A DNA stretch of 43,667 nucleotides from Clostridiales bacterium (GCA_012728815.1 JAAYEI010000007.1:1-43667); one strand, 5' to 3'; counted from the stretch's first letter, positions 15,820 through 23,950 are shown. The notes: generated by a model not told the origin, from the letters alone. Made by a program: numbers and translations.

Positions 15820-17412
15820 TCAGCCGCCGATCCGGATGTGATGGTCAAAAGCCCGCAGCAAGCGCGGGCTCACCTGGTGGCTGACAACGAACAGCGTGGT
15901 ATCCCGCATCTCCAGGATGATGTTTTCAATTTCAAGCGCGGTTTGCGGGTCCACCTCGGCCAGCGGCTCATCCATGATGATGACCGGCGCCGAGCGCAGC
16001 AGTGTCCTTGCCAGGCTGATGCGCCTTCTTTGCCCGCCGGACAGGTTTTTTCCGCCCTCGCTGACGGGGCAGTCCAGGCCTTCGGGGCTCGCGAACTGCT
16101 CCAGCTTGAGCCGCTTGAGCATCATGATGATTTGCTCATCCGGAATCTCCCGGTACAGGCAGATGTTGTTGCGCAGGCTGTCCTCAAACAGCACAGCGTC
16201 CTGGCGCATCACCGCGATCATCTCCATCAGGTTCCGCGCCCGGCTTGCTTCCACGCCGTTGAGCAGCACCCTGCCCGTGAGCGGCTGGGCATAACCCAGC
16301 AGCAGGCTCATCAGGGTGGATTTGCCCCCGCCGCTGGGGCCTGTGATGAGGCATTTCTGCCCGGCGACCACCTGAAGGCTCAGCCCGTCAAACAGGAGGC
16401 TGCCGCCCGGGTAGGCGAAACCGACCCGCTCTAGGTGCAGGTCAACCGGCGCCTCGAGGGCTTTCAATTCCCTGTCATCGGGCTGATGGACGGCCATCTC
16501 CCGCTCCAGTGCCTTCAGTGCCGGCCTGGCCGCGATGATTTCCTGCAGGTAGATGGAAATGGACAGGATGGGGTAGGACATCTGGTCAATCATGCCCACA
16601 GCGATGAAAAACTGCCCGGCCGTAAAACTGCCTTCAACCACCAGCCAGGCCGAGAGGGCCAGGATGATGAAGTGGGACAGGTAGGACAGGCTGGTGGACA
16701 TGGTTTGGGAAAGGTAAGCGGCCTTGAGCATGTCCAGGTGTTTTTCGCGCACCTGGCGGTTGGATTTGTCAAACAATTGGCGGATGGCGCGCTGCGCGCT
16801 GAAATTCCTGATGAGCTCAAGCCCCTGAAGCCATTGCGCCACGCGGCCCAAATGCCCGGCAAAAGCCTCCATGTGCGCCGTTTGCGCGCCTTGCAGCCGT
16901 TTCTGGATCAAGCGGGGGACATACAGGGGGGTGGTGGACAATAGCAGGGTCAGTACCGCGATGCGCGCGTCCAGCAAAAACAAGGCGCCGGTGACCAGGG
17001 CAATCTTGAAGGCCACTTCAGCCAGCAGCGGCGTGTTTGCCAGCATCTGGTTGGCCACCGTGTCCAGTTTATCGGTGTAGGAAGCAAGCGCTTCCCCATG
17101 CGCGGCGCGCGCATCCAGGGTGATGGGCTTGTCAAGCCAGCCCTGGAAAAAGGCGGCGCGCAGCCCTTCCTTCGCGCGCACCAGGAACAGGCCGCGGCAG
17201 CGGTTGAACAGGTAGTAGCAGCCGATTTCAGACAGGATGACCAACAGCAGCCCCAGGGCCAGGCGGGTTGTGAGCCCGGCTTGCTGGTTGATCGCGTGGT
17301 CCAGCAGGCTGCCTTTGAGAAATTGCACAAGCACGGCCGCCAGCGCGGCCAGGATGGCGAACAACATCGCGCACAACAACAGGCCTGCGTGGGGCAGGAT
17401 ATATTTTTTCAT
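15820..17412 (-). CDS. ABC transporter, fused membrane and ATP-binding domains (exporter type)
   Basis: A 530-residue half-transporter: an N-terminal membrane domain with about six spans (residues 8-300) and a C-terminal nucleotide-binding domain. Motifs are Walker A GPSGGGKST (358-366), Q-loop Q404, signature LSGGQ (457-461), Walker B VIIMDEP with D481-E482, and H-loop H512. The Walker B continues PLAEVD. It should act as a homodimer, or pair with an unseen partner, exporting a lipid, peptide or drug; the CydC/MsbA-like size does not decide this. It stands alone, with an inverted-repeat element in its leader. Start ATG 17412 follows AGGAGGAACCC. Confidence 0.9.
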   Translation of the reverse strand: MKKYILPHAGLLLCAMLFAILAALAAVLVQFLKGSLLDHAINQQAGLTTRLALGLLLVILSEIGCYYLFNRCRGLFLVRAKEGLRAAFFQGWLDKPITLDARAAHGEALASYTDKLDTVANQMLANTPLLAEVAFKIALVTGALFLLDARIAVLTLLLSTTPLYVPRLIQKRLQGAQTAHMEAFAGHLGRVAQWLQGLELIRNFSAQRAIRQLFDKSNRQVREKHLDMLKAAYLSQTMSTSLSYLSHFIILALSAWLVVEGSFTAGQFFIAVGMIDQMSYPILSISIYLQEIIAARPALKALEREMAVHQPDDRELKALEAPVDLHLERVGFAYPGGSLLFDGLSLQVVAGQKCLITGPSGGGKSTLMSLLLGYAQPLTGRVLLNGVEASRARNLMEMIAVMRQDAVLFEDSLRNNICLYREIPDEQIIMMLKRLKLEQFASPEGLDCPVSEGGKNLSGGQRRRISLARTLLRSAPVIIMDEPLAEVDPQTALEIENIILEMRDTTLFVVSHQVSPRLLRAFDHHIRIGG

Positions 17413-17444
17413 GGGTTCCTCCTGATCAAATGATGGGCATCACC

Positions 17445-17489
17445 TGACAGAAGGGATGTTTTTGTGATCGCCTTCTGTCAATCAGAAGG
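17445..17489. repeat. Inverted repeat in the leader of the ABC exporter gene
   Basis: TGACAGAAGG (17445-17454) and CCTTCTGTCA (17471-17480) are perfect inverted arms of 10 bases, 16 bases apart. A third half-copy, CAGAAGG, lies at 17483-17489. It sits 33 bases upstream of the exporter start codon. It could be a repressor operator or an mRNA hairpin; no T-run supports termination. Confidence 0.55.
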
Positions 17490-17524
17490 TCTTGCGCAAC
17501 CTCACCAATGTGTTACCTCCCTAT

Positions 17525-17549
17525 AAAAACGGGCGGCGGCCGCCGCCCG
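17525..17549 (-). terminator. Rho-independent terminator after deoC
   Basis: A 20-base GC palindrome (17530-17549, CGGGCGGC/GCCGCCCG arms), followed on the minus strand by TTTTTAT; ideal form, 5 bases after the deoC stop codon. Confidence 0.9.
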
Positions 17550-17553
17550 CGTC

Positions 17554-18204
17554 TTACGCTTCCTCGTAGGCTTTCAGCGCGCCGCTGGCGCCGACCCGCG
17601 CGCAGCCCTGGTTGATGAAGCCCTCGATGGCTTCCTTGCTGCGGATGCCGCCGGCCGCCTTGATCTTGACCTGGGGCCCAATGTGCTGCTTGAACAGCTC
17701 AATGTCCGCGGCCTGGGCGCCCGAGGCGCCAAAGCCGGTGGAGGTCTTGATGAAGTCGGCGCCCGCCTCGGTGACGCTGGCGCACAGCGCGGCCTTCTCC
17801 TCGTCATCGAGCAGGCTGGTCTCAATAATCACCTTCAGGATCTTGCCGGCGCAGGCCGCCTTGACCGCGCGGATTTCCTCGGTGACGCGGTCAAAATCGC
17901 CCGCCTTGGCGTCACCAACGTGGATGACCATGTCAATCTCGTCCGCGCCGTCGGCCACGGCCTCCTGGGCCTCGTACACCTTGACGCGGGTGGTGTTGTA
18001 GCCCAGGGGAAAGCCCGCCACGGTGCACACCGTCAGGCGGTTGCCATATTTCTCCTTGGCCTGCTTCACAAAGCGCGGGGGGATGCAGGCGGAGGCAAAG
18101 CCGTTGTCCACGGCCTCCCGGCAGACGCGGTCCACATCGGCCCAGGTGGCCTCCGGTTTGAGCAAGGTATGATCAATGTGAGAAAACACAGTTTTCTTGT
18201 CCAT
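17554..18204 (-). CDS. deoC: Deoxyribose-phosphate aldolase
   Basis: DeoC cleaves 2-deoxyribose 5-phosphate to acetaldehyde and glyceraldehyde 3-phosphate, the last step of deoxynucleoside breakdown. The 216-residue TIM-barrel protein has the class I aldolase residues in place: D91 (EIDMVI), the Schiff-base lysine K153 in FIKTSTGFG, and the proton-relay lysine K182 in IKAAGGIR. The N-terminal SHIDHTLLKPEAT is also diagnostic. It is monocistronic with its own promoter and terminator. A nucleoside-type (BMP) ABC importer elsewhere in the window could supply its pathway, though the two are not adjacent. Confidence 0.97.
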   Translation of the reverse strand: MDKKTVFSHIDHTLLKPEATWADVDRVCREAVDNGFASACIPPRFVKQAKEKYGNRLTVCTVAGFPLGYNTTRVKVYEAQEAVADGADEIDMVIHVGDAKAGDFDRVTEEIRAVKAACAGKILKVIIETSLLDDEEKAALCASVTEAGADFIKTSTGFGASGAQAADIELFKQHIGPQVKIKAAGGIRSKEAIEGFINQGCARVGASGALKAYEEA

Positions 18205-18237
18205 TCTAAACTCCTTCCAGGCTTGAAAGCCGGAAGC

Positions 18238-18266
18238 ATTGTATCATTTGGTTGCCCAGTTCGCAA
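18238..18266 (-). promoter_or_regulatory. Promoter of deoC
   Basis: On the minus strand TTGCGA (18266-18261), 17 bases, TACAAT (18243-18238), 34 bases upstream of the deoC ATG. Confidence 0.65.
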
Positions 18267-18291
18267 GTCTCATGAAGCGGCCAAAAGGGTA

Positions 18292-18297
18292 TATAAT
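18292..18297 (+). promoter_or_regulatory. -10 element of the small GNAT gene
   Basis: Perfect TATAAT 34 bases upstream of the GTG start; the matching -35 region (CTCATG/TCTCAT) is poor. It is divergent from the deoC promoter. Confidence 0.45.
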
Positions 18298-18331
18298 TGG
18301 TACACACAGCAAGAGAGAGGAGGAGGACCAC

Positions 18332-18604
18332 GTGGAGATCCTCTTTGACAAACATCGCTTCTATGCCGGGCCCGATCCCCAGGACCCCCTGGCGGAAATT
18401 ACCTTTCAGCAACAGGATGACCACACCATCGTGGTGGATCATACCTTTACAGACCCCAGCCTGCGCGGGCAGGGCATCGCCCGGCAGCTGGTGGACCGCG
18501 TGGCGGCCTATGCCCGGGAAGAGGGGCTGAAGGTGCGCGCCACCTGTTCCTATGCCCGCAAGGTACTCTCTGAGGACCAGTTCAGCGACCTGTACATATC
18601 TTAG
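18332..18604 (+). CDS. Small GNAT-fold acetyltransferase (YjdJ-like)
   Basis: A 90-residue protein with the short acetyltransferase fold found in YjdJ/Gcn5-related proteins. The acetyl-CoA loop is DPSLRGQGIARQLVD (R/Q-x-x-G-x-G/A pattern), preceded by TIVVDHTFTD and followed by AAYAREEGLKVRATCSYA, all typical of the family. The GTG at 18332 is taken as start because GAGAGGAGGAGGACC directly precedes it; the open frame extends upstream only through the promoter region. The substrate is unknown. A hairpin terminator lies just after it. Confidence 0.85.
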   Translation: MEILFDKHRFYAGPDPQDPLAEITFQQQDDHTIVVDHTFTDPSLRGQGIARQLVDRVAAYAREEGLKVRATCSYARKVLSEDQFSDLYIS

Positions 18605-18621
18605 CCCCATACCACGTTGCC

Positions 18622-18650
18622 CTTGCCGGCACAACGCCGGCAAGTTGTTC
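18622..18650 (+). terminator. Terminator after the GNAT gene
   Basis: CTTGCCGGC / GCCGGCAAG (9 bp, loop ACAAC), then TTGTTCTATATTTC. It lies 31 bases before hpf, so some read-through may supply hpf, for which I see no separate promoter. Confidence 0.65.
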
Positions 18651-18674
18651 TATATTTCTTGAAGGAGGGTGCCT

Positions 18675-19214
18675 ATGAAGACCACCATGACCGCCAAGGG
18701 GATGAACATCACCCCGGCCATCGAGAACCGCGTGCTCCGCAAGACCCAGGCCCTGGGCAAGTACCTGCGCGCAGACACCGAGATGTTTGTGCGCATGCGC
18801 AGGGAAAAAAACCAGCGCATTGTGGAGATCACCGTGCCCATCAACGGTGTGCTGCTGCGGGCGGAATCCACCAGCGACGACAACCTCTTCATGTCCATTG
18901 ACCGGGCGCTGGCCAAGCTGGAGCGGCAGATCCTGCGGCACCGCACCCGGCTGAACAAGCGCCTGCGGGATGAGCTGCCGGTGGACACCCAGCCCGAGTT
19001 CATCGAAACCCTGGACGCGGAGGAGACCGAGGCGCGCGAGGTGGTGCGCAGCAAGACCTACACCGTGCGCCCCATGAGCCAGGAGGACGCCGTCATGCAG
19101 ATGGAGTTGCTGGGCCACAGCTTCTTTGTGTACATCGATGTGGACACCAACCAGACCCATGTGCTCTACCTGCGCCGGGATGGCGACCTGGGCCTGCTGA
19201 TTCCCGAGGCCTGA
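18675..19214 (+). CDS. hpf: Ribosome hibernation promoting factor, long form
   Basis: Long HPF binds the 30S decoding centre and dimerises 70S ribosomes into inactive 100S particles when growth slows. The 179-residue protein has the N-terminal S30AE domain (TAKGMNITPAIENRV to about residue 100, with the basic LERQILRHRTRLNKR helix). After a linker comes the C-terminal dimerisation domain (VVRSKTYTVRPMSQEDAVMQMELLGHSFFVYID), typical of Bacillota long forms. Start ATG 18675 is preceded by GAAGGAGGGTGCCT; a GTG at 18669 in the same frame lies inside that ribosome-binding site and is rejected. Confidence 0.96.
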   Translation: MKTTMTAKGMNITPAIENRVLRKTQALGKYLRADTEMFVRMRREKNQRIVEITVPINGVLLRAESTSDDNLFMSIDRALAKLERQILRHRTRLNKRLRDELPVDTQPEFIETLDAEETEAREVVRSKTYTVRPMSQEDAVMQMELLGHSFFVYIDVDTNQTHVLYLRRDGDLGLLIPEA

Positions 19215-19253
19215 TCGCTTGATATAGTTTCTGTATCCACAAACAGGGCTTGA

Positions 19254-19284
19254 CAGGGCAGCGACACCGCTGCCCTGATTTTTT
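19254..19284 (+). terminator. Rho-independent terminator after hpf
   Basis: CAGGGCAGCG / CGCTGCCCTG (10 bp, loop ACAC) followed by ATTTTTT. Confidence 0.9.
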
Positions 19285-19296
19285 ACATGAATTTGA

Positions 19297-19325
19297 TTGT
19301 TTGATGCGTGCTTTGGCCCTATCCT
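19297..19325 (+). promoter_or_regulatory. Promoter of the flavodoxin gene
   Basis: TTGTTT (19297-19302), 17 bases, TATCCT (19320-19325), 23 bases upstream of the start codon. Moderate match. Confidence 0.45.
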
Positions 19326-19348
19326 GTCCCTGTACAAGGAGGGGGATG

Positions 19349-19771
19349 ATGGACGTCATGGTTGTTTATCACAGCAAAACCGGCCACTCCAGGAAGCTGG
19401 CCACCCATGTTGCCGGCGCCCTGGGAACCCGCGCGGTGGACATCAGGGACTGGCCGGGGGCCAGTCAGCAGACGCTGGTCTTTCTGGTTTCCGGGGTCTA
19501 TGGCGGCAAAACCGTGCCGGAAGTGCTGGCCTTCGCCCGGGGGCTGCAGGGCAGCCCCATCAAGGTGGCGCTGATGACCAGCAGCGCCAGCGGCCGGGAG
19601 GAGCAAAAGGGCCTGCGGGAGGCGCTGCGCGCCGCAGGCATCCGCCTGGCGGAGGAGCGCTTCACCTGCCCGGGCGGCTTCCTGCTCTTCCGTTTGGGCC
19701 GGCCCAACCAGGCGGACTGCGAGGCGGCCGCCGCCTTCGCCACCCGCCTTTCACTTGGCCAAAGCACCTAA
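19349..19771 (+). CDS. Flavodoxin family protein
   Basis: A 140-residue cytoplasmic protein with the flavodoxin fold. The FMN phosphate loop is VVYHSKTGHSRKLA at the N-terminus (T/S-x-T-G-x-(S/T)). The second strand leads to SGVYGGKTVPEVLAFARGL, the isoalloxazine loop. It is most like flavodoxins that act as redox shuttles or domains of reductases; the exact partner is unknown. PFOR later in the window is a possible electron donor. Two in-frame ATGs overlap the ribosome-binding region AAGGAGGGGG; I take the one at 19349 (an ATG at 19346 gives one more residue). Confidence 0.8.
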   Translation: MDVMVVYHSKTGHSRKLATHVAGALGTRAVDIRDWPGASQQTLVFLVSGVYGGKTVPEVLAFARGLQGSPIKVALMTSSASGREEQKGLREALRAAGIRLAEERFTCPGGFLLFRLGRPNQADCEAAAAFATRLSLGQST

Positions 19772-19791
19772 CACCAAGGGCTCAGCCACGT

Positions 19792-19824
19792 AAAAAACCC
19801 GGCGTCCCCCAGGGAGCGCCGGGT
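19792..19824 (-). terminator. Rho-independent terminator of the nanA operon
   Basis: On the minus strand ACCCGGCG and CGCCGGGT pair around an inner TCCC/GGGA, and TTTTTTA follows. It ends the binding protein-permease-permease-nanA transcript. Confidence 0.85.
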
Positions 19825-19839
19825 GTATGCGGCCGCCGC

Positions 19840-20754
19840 TCAGCCCAGGTAGGCTGCCTCAGCCTGCTGGATCAGCTGCTCGCACAGGTCCACCTGTTTG
19901 GTGTCTGTGCTTCCCAGCGGCTGCAGCGGCGCGCGCACGCTGCCGCAGTGGATGCCCCGGCGGCGCAGCAGCTCCTTGATGAGGGCGTACATGCTGCCCT
20001 GGCCGCCGGTCAGCGCGCTGATGATGCCGTTGAGGGCGGCCTGCAGGCTGGCCGCCCGCTGCGCCTGCCCTGTCAGCACCAGGTCATACAGCTTCAGGTA
20101 GAGCCGCGGCATGGCCCCGTAGGTGCCGCCAATGCCCCCGCAGGCGCCCATCATCAGCCCGGCGGCCAGCTGCTCGTCCGGCCCGTTGAACACCTGCAGG
20201 CGCTCGCCGCCCAGGGATTTGAACACCTGGATGTCCATCGCCGGCATGGAGGAGTTTTTCACCCCCACCAGGCGCTGGTTCTTCAGCATCTCCTGCAGCA
20301 GGGCGGGGGAGAGGGCGACCCCCGCCAGCTGGGGGATGTTGTAGACAAAGAAATCCGTTTCAGGGGCCGCCTGGCTGATATCATTCCAGTAGCGGGCGAT
20401 GGCGGCATCCGGCAGGCGGAAATAAATGGGCGGGATGGCCGCGATGGCGTCCACGCCCAGCCCCTGGGCGTGCCGGGCCAGGGCCTGTGAATCCCGCGTG
20501 TTGTTGCAGGCCACGTGGGCGATGACGGTCATCTGGCCGCCCACCGCTTCCATCACGCTTTCCAGCACCTTCATGCGCTCCTGCACATCCAGGTAGATGC
20601 ACTCCCCGGAAGAGCCGTTCACATACAGCCCCTGCACCCCCTGGGCCAGCAGGTGACGCGCCAGCGCCTGGCTGCGCGCGGGGGAAATGCCGCCCACGTC
20701 GTCATAGCAGGCGTAAAAGGCTGGGAAGATGCCGTGGTATTTGTTGTCGTTCAT
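19840..20754 (-). CDS. nanA: N-acetylneuraminate lyase-like aldolase (DHDPS/NAL family)
   Basis: A 304-residue TIM-barrel class I aldolase. The carboxylate-binding GSSGE (48-52), the catalytic tyrosine Y138 in FFVYNIP, and the Schiff-base lysine K166 in LVGVKNSS are all present. Within the DHDPS/NAL superfamily, the YNIP-x-L-(A/T)-G-V and GVKNSSMPAMDIQVF segments are closest to N-acetylneuraminate lyase, which splits sialic acid into ManNAc and pyruvate. The context (sugar importer, FadR-type regulator, AGE epimerase) supports this. Dihydrodipicolinate synthase or another keto-acid aldolase is the alternative. It is the last gene of the operon, 83 bases after the permease. Confidence 0.78.
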   Translation of the reverse strand: MNDNKYHGIFPAFYACYDDVGGISPARSQALARHLLAQGVQGLYVNGSSGECIYLDVQERMKVLESVMEAVGGQMTVIAHVACNNTRDSQALARHAQGLGVDAIAAIPPIYFRLPDAAIARYWNDISQAAPETDFFVYNIPQLAGVALSPALLQEMLKNQRLVGVKNSSMPAMDIQVFKSLGGERLQVFNGPDEQLAAGLMMGACGGIGGTYGAMPRLYLKLYDLVLTGQAQRAASLQAALNGIISALTGGQGSMYALIKELLRRRGIHCGSVRAPLQPLGSTDTKQVDLCEQLIQQAEAAYLG

Positions 20755-20837
20755 GGCAGGTGGACCCGCTTTCTGTTTGATCGTGGTGGGGAATCCGTCG
20801 CTTTCAACGCGTCAGGGCGAGGGGACAGGGCGCACCA

Positions 20838-21671
20838 TCAGCCCTTGACCGCGCCCATGGTGATGCCCCGGGTAAAGAACTGCTGGAAGAGCAGGAAGAC
20901 GGCCGTGATGGGGATGGCGCTCAGCGCCGCGCCCGCCATGATCAGCCCGAAGTCGTTGCTCATCTCGGTCTGCAGCTTGGCGATGCCCAGGGAGATGGTC
21001 AGCTTGGCCTGGGAATTGAGCATGATCAGCTGCATGAAGTAGTCGTTCCAGGCCGTGATGAAGGTGAAGATGGCCAGCGCGCCGATGTCCGGCTTGATGA
21101 TGGGCAGCACCACCCGGGTGAAGGTCATCACCTCGCCCGCGCCGTCAATGCGCGCCGCTTCCAGGATGGAGCCGGGGATGTTCTCGGAGAACTGCTTCAT
21201 GAGGAACACGCCGAAGGGCCAGCCCACCGTGGGCAGGATGACCGCCCAGGGGGTGTCGTGCAGGCGCAGGAAGCTCATCTCCTTGAGCAGGGGGATCAGG
21301 ATCACCTGCTTGGGCAGCGCCAGCGCGCTGATGAACATGGCAAACAGGAAGGCGCGCCCGCGGAAGTTCTTGCGCGCCAGCGCGTAGCCGGCCAGGGAGG
21401 CCACAGCGCAGGTCAGCAGCATGGCCATCAGGCAGATGAACACGGTGTTCCACAGCCACTGCATGGCCGGGCGCGCGAAGAGGCGCTGGTAGTTGTCCAG
21501 GGTGGGGGCCAGGGGGAACCACACCGGCCTGGCGGCGTTCACCGCCTGGATGTCCTTGACGGAGCCGGTCAAAATCCAGTACATGGGGAAGAGAAAAAGC
21601 AGCGAGAGCGCAACCAGCAGCAGGATGGCCAGCACGTGGTAGGGACTTGTTCTCTGTACGGCTGTTTGCAT
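20838..21671 (-). CDS. Carbohydrate ABC transporter permease (MalG type)
   Basis: A 277-residue inner-membrane protein of the CUT1 family with about six spans. The ATPase-contact EAA loop is EAARIDGAGEVMTFTRVVLPIIKPD. The N-terminus LSLLFLFPMYWILTGSVKD and the C-terminal FFTRGITMGAVKG ending are standard for MalG-like subunits. It pairs with the MalF-type permease that starts upstream and ends 8 bases before it. Operon context suggests an amino sugar or sialic acid as cargo. No ATPase gene occurs in the locus. Confidence 0.93.
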   Translation of the reverse strand: MQTAVQRTSPYHVLAILLLVALSLLFLFPMYWILTGSVKDIQAVNAARPVWFPLAPTLDNYQRLFARPAMQWLWNTVFICLMAMLLTCAVASLAGYALARKNFRGRAFLFAMFISALALPKQVILIPLLKEMSFLRLHDTPWAVILPTVGWPFGVFLMKQFSENIPGSILEAARIDGAGEVMTFTRVVLPIIKPDIGALAIFTFITAWNDYFMQLIMLNSQAKLTISLGIAKLQTEMSNDFGLIMAGAALSAIPITAVFLLFQQFFTRGITMGAVKG

Positions 21672-21679
21672 ACCGCCTC

Positions 21680-22582
21680 CTAATGCTGCTCAGCGCGCGC
21701 CAGGCGGAACTGGGCCGCGCTGAACAGGCCGATCACCAGCGCCAGCACCACGCCCATGGCGTTGCCATAGCCATACTCGTTCAGTTTGAAGGCGTGGTAG
21801 TAGATGTTGTACATGATGGTGTTGGTGGCGTTGTTGGGCCCACCGGAGGTGAGCAGCTGGATCAGGGCGAAGATCTGGAAGGAGTTGATGGTGGTGATCA
21901 CCAGGATGTACAGGGTGGTGTTCATGATCTGGGGCCACTTGATCTTCCAGAACACCTTGAAGTTGCTGGCGCCGTCCACCTGGGCCGCTTCCACAAGCGA
22001 GGCGTCCACGTTGGCCAGCGCCGAGATGTACAGCACGATGGGCTGGCCGATGGAGGTGGTGAACAAAATCAGGATGATGCACCAGATGGCGGTGGCCTCA
22101 TCCCCCAGCCAGCTGATGTTGCTGCCGATGATGCCCAGGGCGCGCAGGACGTAGTTCAGCAGCCCGTTGTAGCGGCTGAACATCCATTTCCACACCACCG
22201 TCACCGCCACCGTGCCCGTCACCACCGGCATGTAGAACACAATGCGGAAGAAGGAGGAGGCGCGCTGTCCCATCCGGTACACCACCGAGGCCGCCCAGAG
22301 GGAGAACAGGGTGACCGTGGGCACACTGACCGCCACAATCAGCACGGTGTTGGCCATGGCCTTGCCAAAGACCCGGTCGCCCAGCATGCGCGCGTAGTTG
22401 GCCAGCCCGATAAAATTGAAGCTGTCCATGCTGTAGTCTGTCAGGCTGGTCACAATCGCCATGCCCATGGGGAAGACGACAAAGCCCAGGAAGAACAGCA
22501 GGGCAGGCGCCATGTAGGCGTAGCCGATCAGGTTCTCCCGCCGCGCGCGGCGGCGCAGGGCCAGGCGGTGGCTGGTTTGCAT
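21680..22582 (-). CDS. Carbohydrate ABC transporter permease (MalF type)
   Basis: A 300-residue CUT1 permease with about six spans: the N-terminal basic stretch LALRRRARRENLIGYAYMAPALL, and an EAA loop EAAQVDGASNFKVFWKIKWPQI. The partner MalG-type permease follows in the same operon. The gene begins 66 bases after the binding-protein gene, with a hairpin in the gap that may keep permease levels below those of the binding protein. Confidence 0.93.
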   Translation of the reverse strand: MQTSHRLALRRRARRENLIGYAYMAPALLFFLGFVVFPMGMAIVTSLTDYSMDSFNFIGLANYARMLGDRVFGKAMANTVLIVAVSVPTVTLFSLWAASVVYRMGQRASSFFRIVFYMPVVTGTVAVTVVWKWMFSRYNGLLNYVLRALGIIGSNISWLGDEATAIWCIILILFTTSIGQPIVLYISALANVDASLVEAAQVDGASNFKVFWKIKWPQIMNTTLYILVITTINSFQIFALIQLLTSGGPNNATNTIMYNIYYHAFKLNEYGYGNAMGVVLALVIGLFSAAQFRLARAEQH

Positions 22583-22602
22583 CCGGCGGCCTCCTTGGTC
22601 AG

Positions 22603-22632
22603 GGCGCCCCCGGCCCGAGGGCCGGGAGCGCC
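22603..22632 (-). other. Intercistronic hairpin between the sugar-binding protein and permease genes
   Basis: An imperfect GC-rich stem: GGCGC (22603-22607) pairs with GCGCC (22628-22632), continued inside by CCCGGCCC/GGGCCGGG-like arms around a short loop. It follows the binding-protein stop codon and has no T-run. Such elements commonly protect the 3' end of the highly needed binding-protein message. Confidence 0.45.
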
Positions 22633-22648
22633 ATCATGATAATAAAGC

Positions 22649-23920
22649 TTACTGGGGGTTGACCTTGCTGATGTAGGTGGCCACGGCGGTTTCCACCGCC
22701 TCGCCCGCGAAGATGCGCTGCAGCAGGTTCCACCACTCGGTGCGCTGCACCGCCCAGTTGGGCGCCACGTTGTAGTAATCGCCCATGTAGGGCATGAACT
22801 GCAGGAACTCCTTGAAGGAATCCTTCTCAGTGCCGGTGTAGATGTCGCCAAAGGAGGCGCGAACCGGGAAGAAGCCGGTGGCGAACACGCTGGCCGGGCC
22901 CTGGACCGGGTCATCGCTCACAAAGCGGATGAACTTTTTGGCCGCTTCCACCCGGGCCTCGTCCTGGTTGTCAAAGATGCCGAAGCCCCAGATGCCGCCG
23001 GCCAGCTCCGGCACGCCGTCATCGGAGGGGAAGGTCATCGCGAAGGGGGTGAAGGCCACGGAGGCCGCGTAGTTGGCCGCATTGGAGGCGTTCCAGGCCC
23101 AGGTCATCTGGGCGGTGCCGTTGGCGAAGAGCTGCAGCTCATCCGCCGCCGCGATGCCGGCGTCAGACTCCAGCAGGCCTTCCTTCACCATGTCCACCAG
23201 CAGCTGCAGGCCTTTGATGCCCTGCTCGCTGTCCATGGTGTAGCGGGTGTGGTCCTCGTTGGTGAAGCTGGCGGAGTACAGGTTGGCCGCCAGCGCGCGG
23301 GTGCCCTGGTCGCCGCCCTGGCCGCCGCAGTACACGATGCCGGTCACTTCCACGCCGTCATCCTTGAGTGCCTGCATGGCCTTCTGGAAGTTCTCGGTGG
23401 TCCAGGTGCGCTTGTCCAGGTCCAGGTACTGTAGGGCATTGGCCTTCTCAAACACCTCGTAGTTGATGGCCATGGTGTGGGTGGTCATGCACAGGGGGTA
23501 CTCGTAGAACACGCCGTCCGCGCCGCGGCTGGCCGCCACCACGGCGGGGCTGTTGGCGCTGATGTCCGCCAGCGCTTCCTCGGTCCACAGGTCCTGCAGG
23601 TCCACCATCTTGCCCTTGGCGCCCCAGTTGCTCACCAGGCGCTCCGGGCCTTCCATGATGATGTCCGGCGTGGTGCCCGCCTCAATGGCGCTGGTCACCT
23701 GGTCATCGCCGGAGGAGTAATCCAGGTATTCCACCTTCACCTGGATGTTGGGCTCCACCGCGTTGAAGGCGGCCACAATCTGGTCCACCTGCTCGGCTTT
23801 GCCCCAGCCGCCAATGGGGTAGGTCCACAGGGTGATGCTGACCTGCTCCTGCGCCATTGCCAGGCCGGCAATGGACAGCAGCAGGGCGGCAGCCAGGATG
23901 AGTGCTGCGATTTTCTTCAT
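22649..23920 (-). CDS. Extracellular carbohydrate-binding protein of a CUT1 ABC importer
   Basis: A 423-residue exported binding protein (SBP_bac_1 family). The signal peptide is residues 1-23 (MKKIAALIL..., likely cleavage after AMA), with no lipobox cysteine. The mature part starts VSITLWTYPIGGWGKAEQVDQIVAAFN, the usual opening of sugar-binding proteins, with TPDIIMEGPE and an FANGTAQMTWAWNAS segment in the expected places. It is first in the operon, before two permeases and nanA, and probably captures sialic acid or a related amino sugar; the ligand cannot be read from sequence. Start ATG 23920 follows AGGAGGATCCC. Confidence 0.92.
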   Translation of the reverse strand: MKKIAALILAAALLLSIAGLAMAQEQVSITLWTYPIGGWGKAEQVDQIVAAFNAVEPNIQVKVEYLDYSSGDDQVTSAIEAGTTPDIIMEGPERLVSNWGAKGKMVDLQDLWTEEALADISANSPAVVAASRGADGVFYEYPLCMTTHTMAINYEVFEKANALQYLDLDKRTWTTENFQKAMQALKDDGVEVTGIVYCGGQGGDQGTRALAANLYSASFTNEDHTRYTMDSEQGIKGLQLLVDMVKEGLLESDAGIAAADELQLFANGTAQMTWAWNASNAANYAASVAFTPFAMTFPSDDGVPELAGGIWGFGIFDNQDEARVEAAKKFIRFVSDDPVQGPASVFATGFFPVRASFGDIYTGTEKDSFKEFLQFMPYMGDYYNVAPNWAVQRTEWWNLLQRIFAGEAVETAVATYISKVNPQ

Positions 23921-23939
23921 GGGATCCTCCTGATGATTT

Positions 23940-23950
23940 GTATGGCATAC
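23940..23950. promoter_or_regulatory. Candidate operator (GTATGGCATAC palindrome)
   Basis: An 11-base palindrome GTATG-G-CATAC downstream of the -10 of the binding-protein promoter, about 20 bases before its start codon. Minus-strand GGTAT words occur here and at the -10 itself (GGTATC). The E. coli sialic acid regulator NanR (FadR family) recognises GGTATA repeats, so this is a reasonable site for the neighbouring FadR-type regulator. Confidence 0.4.
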
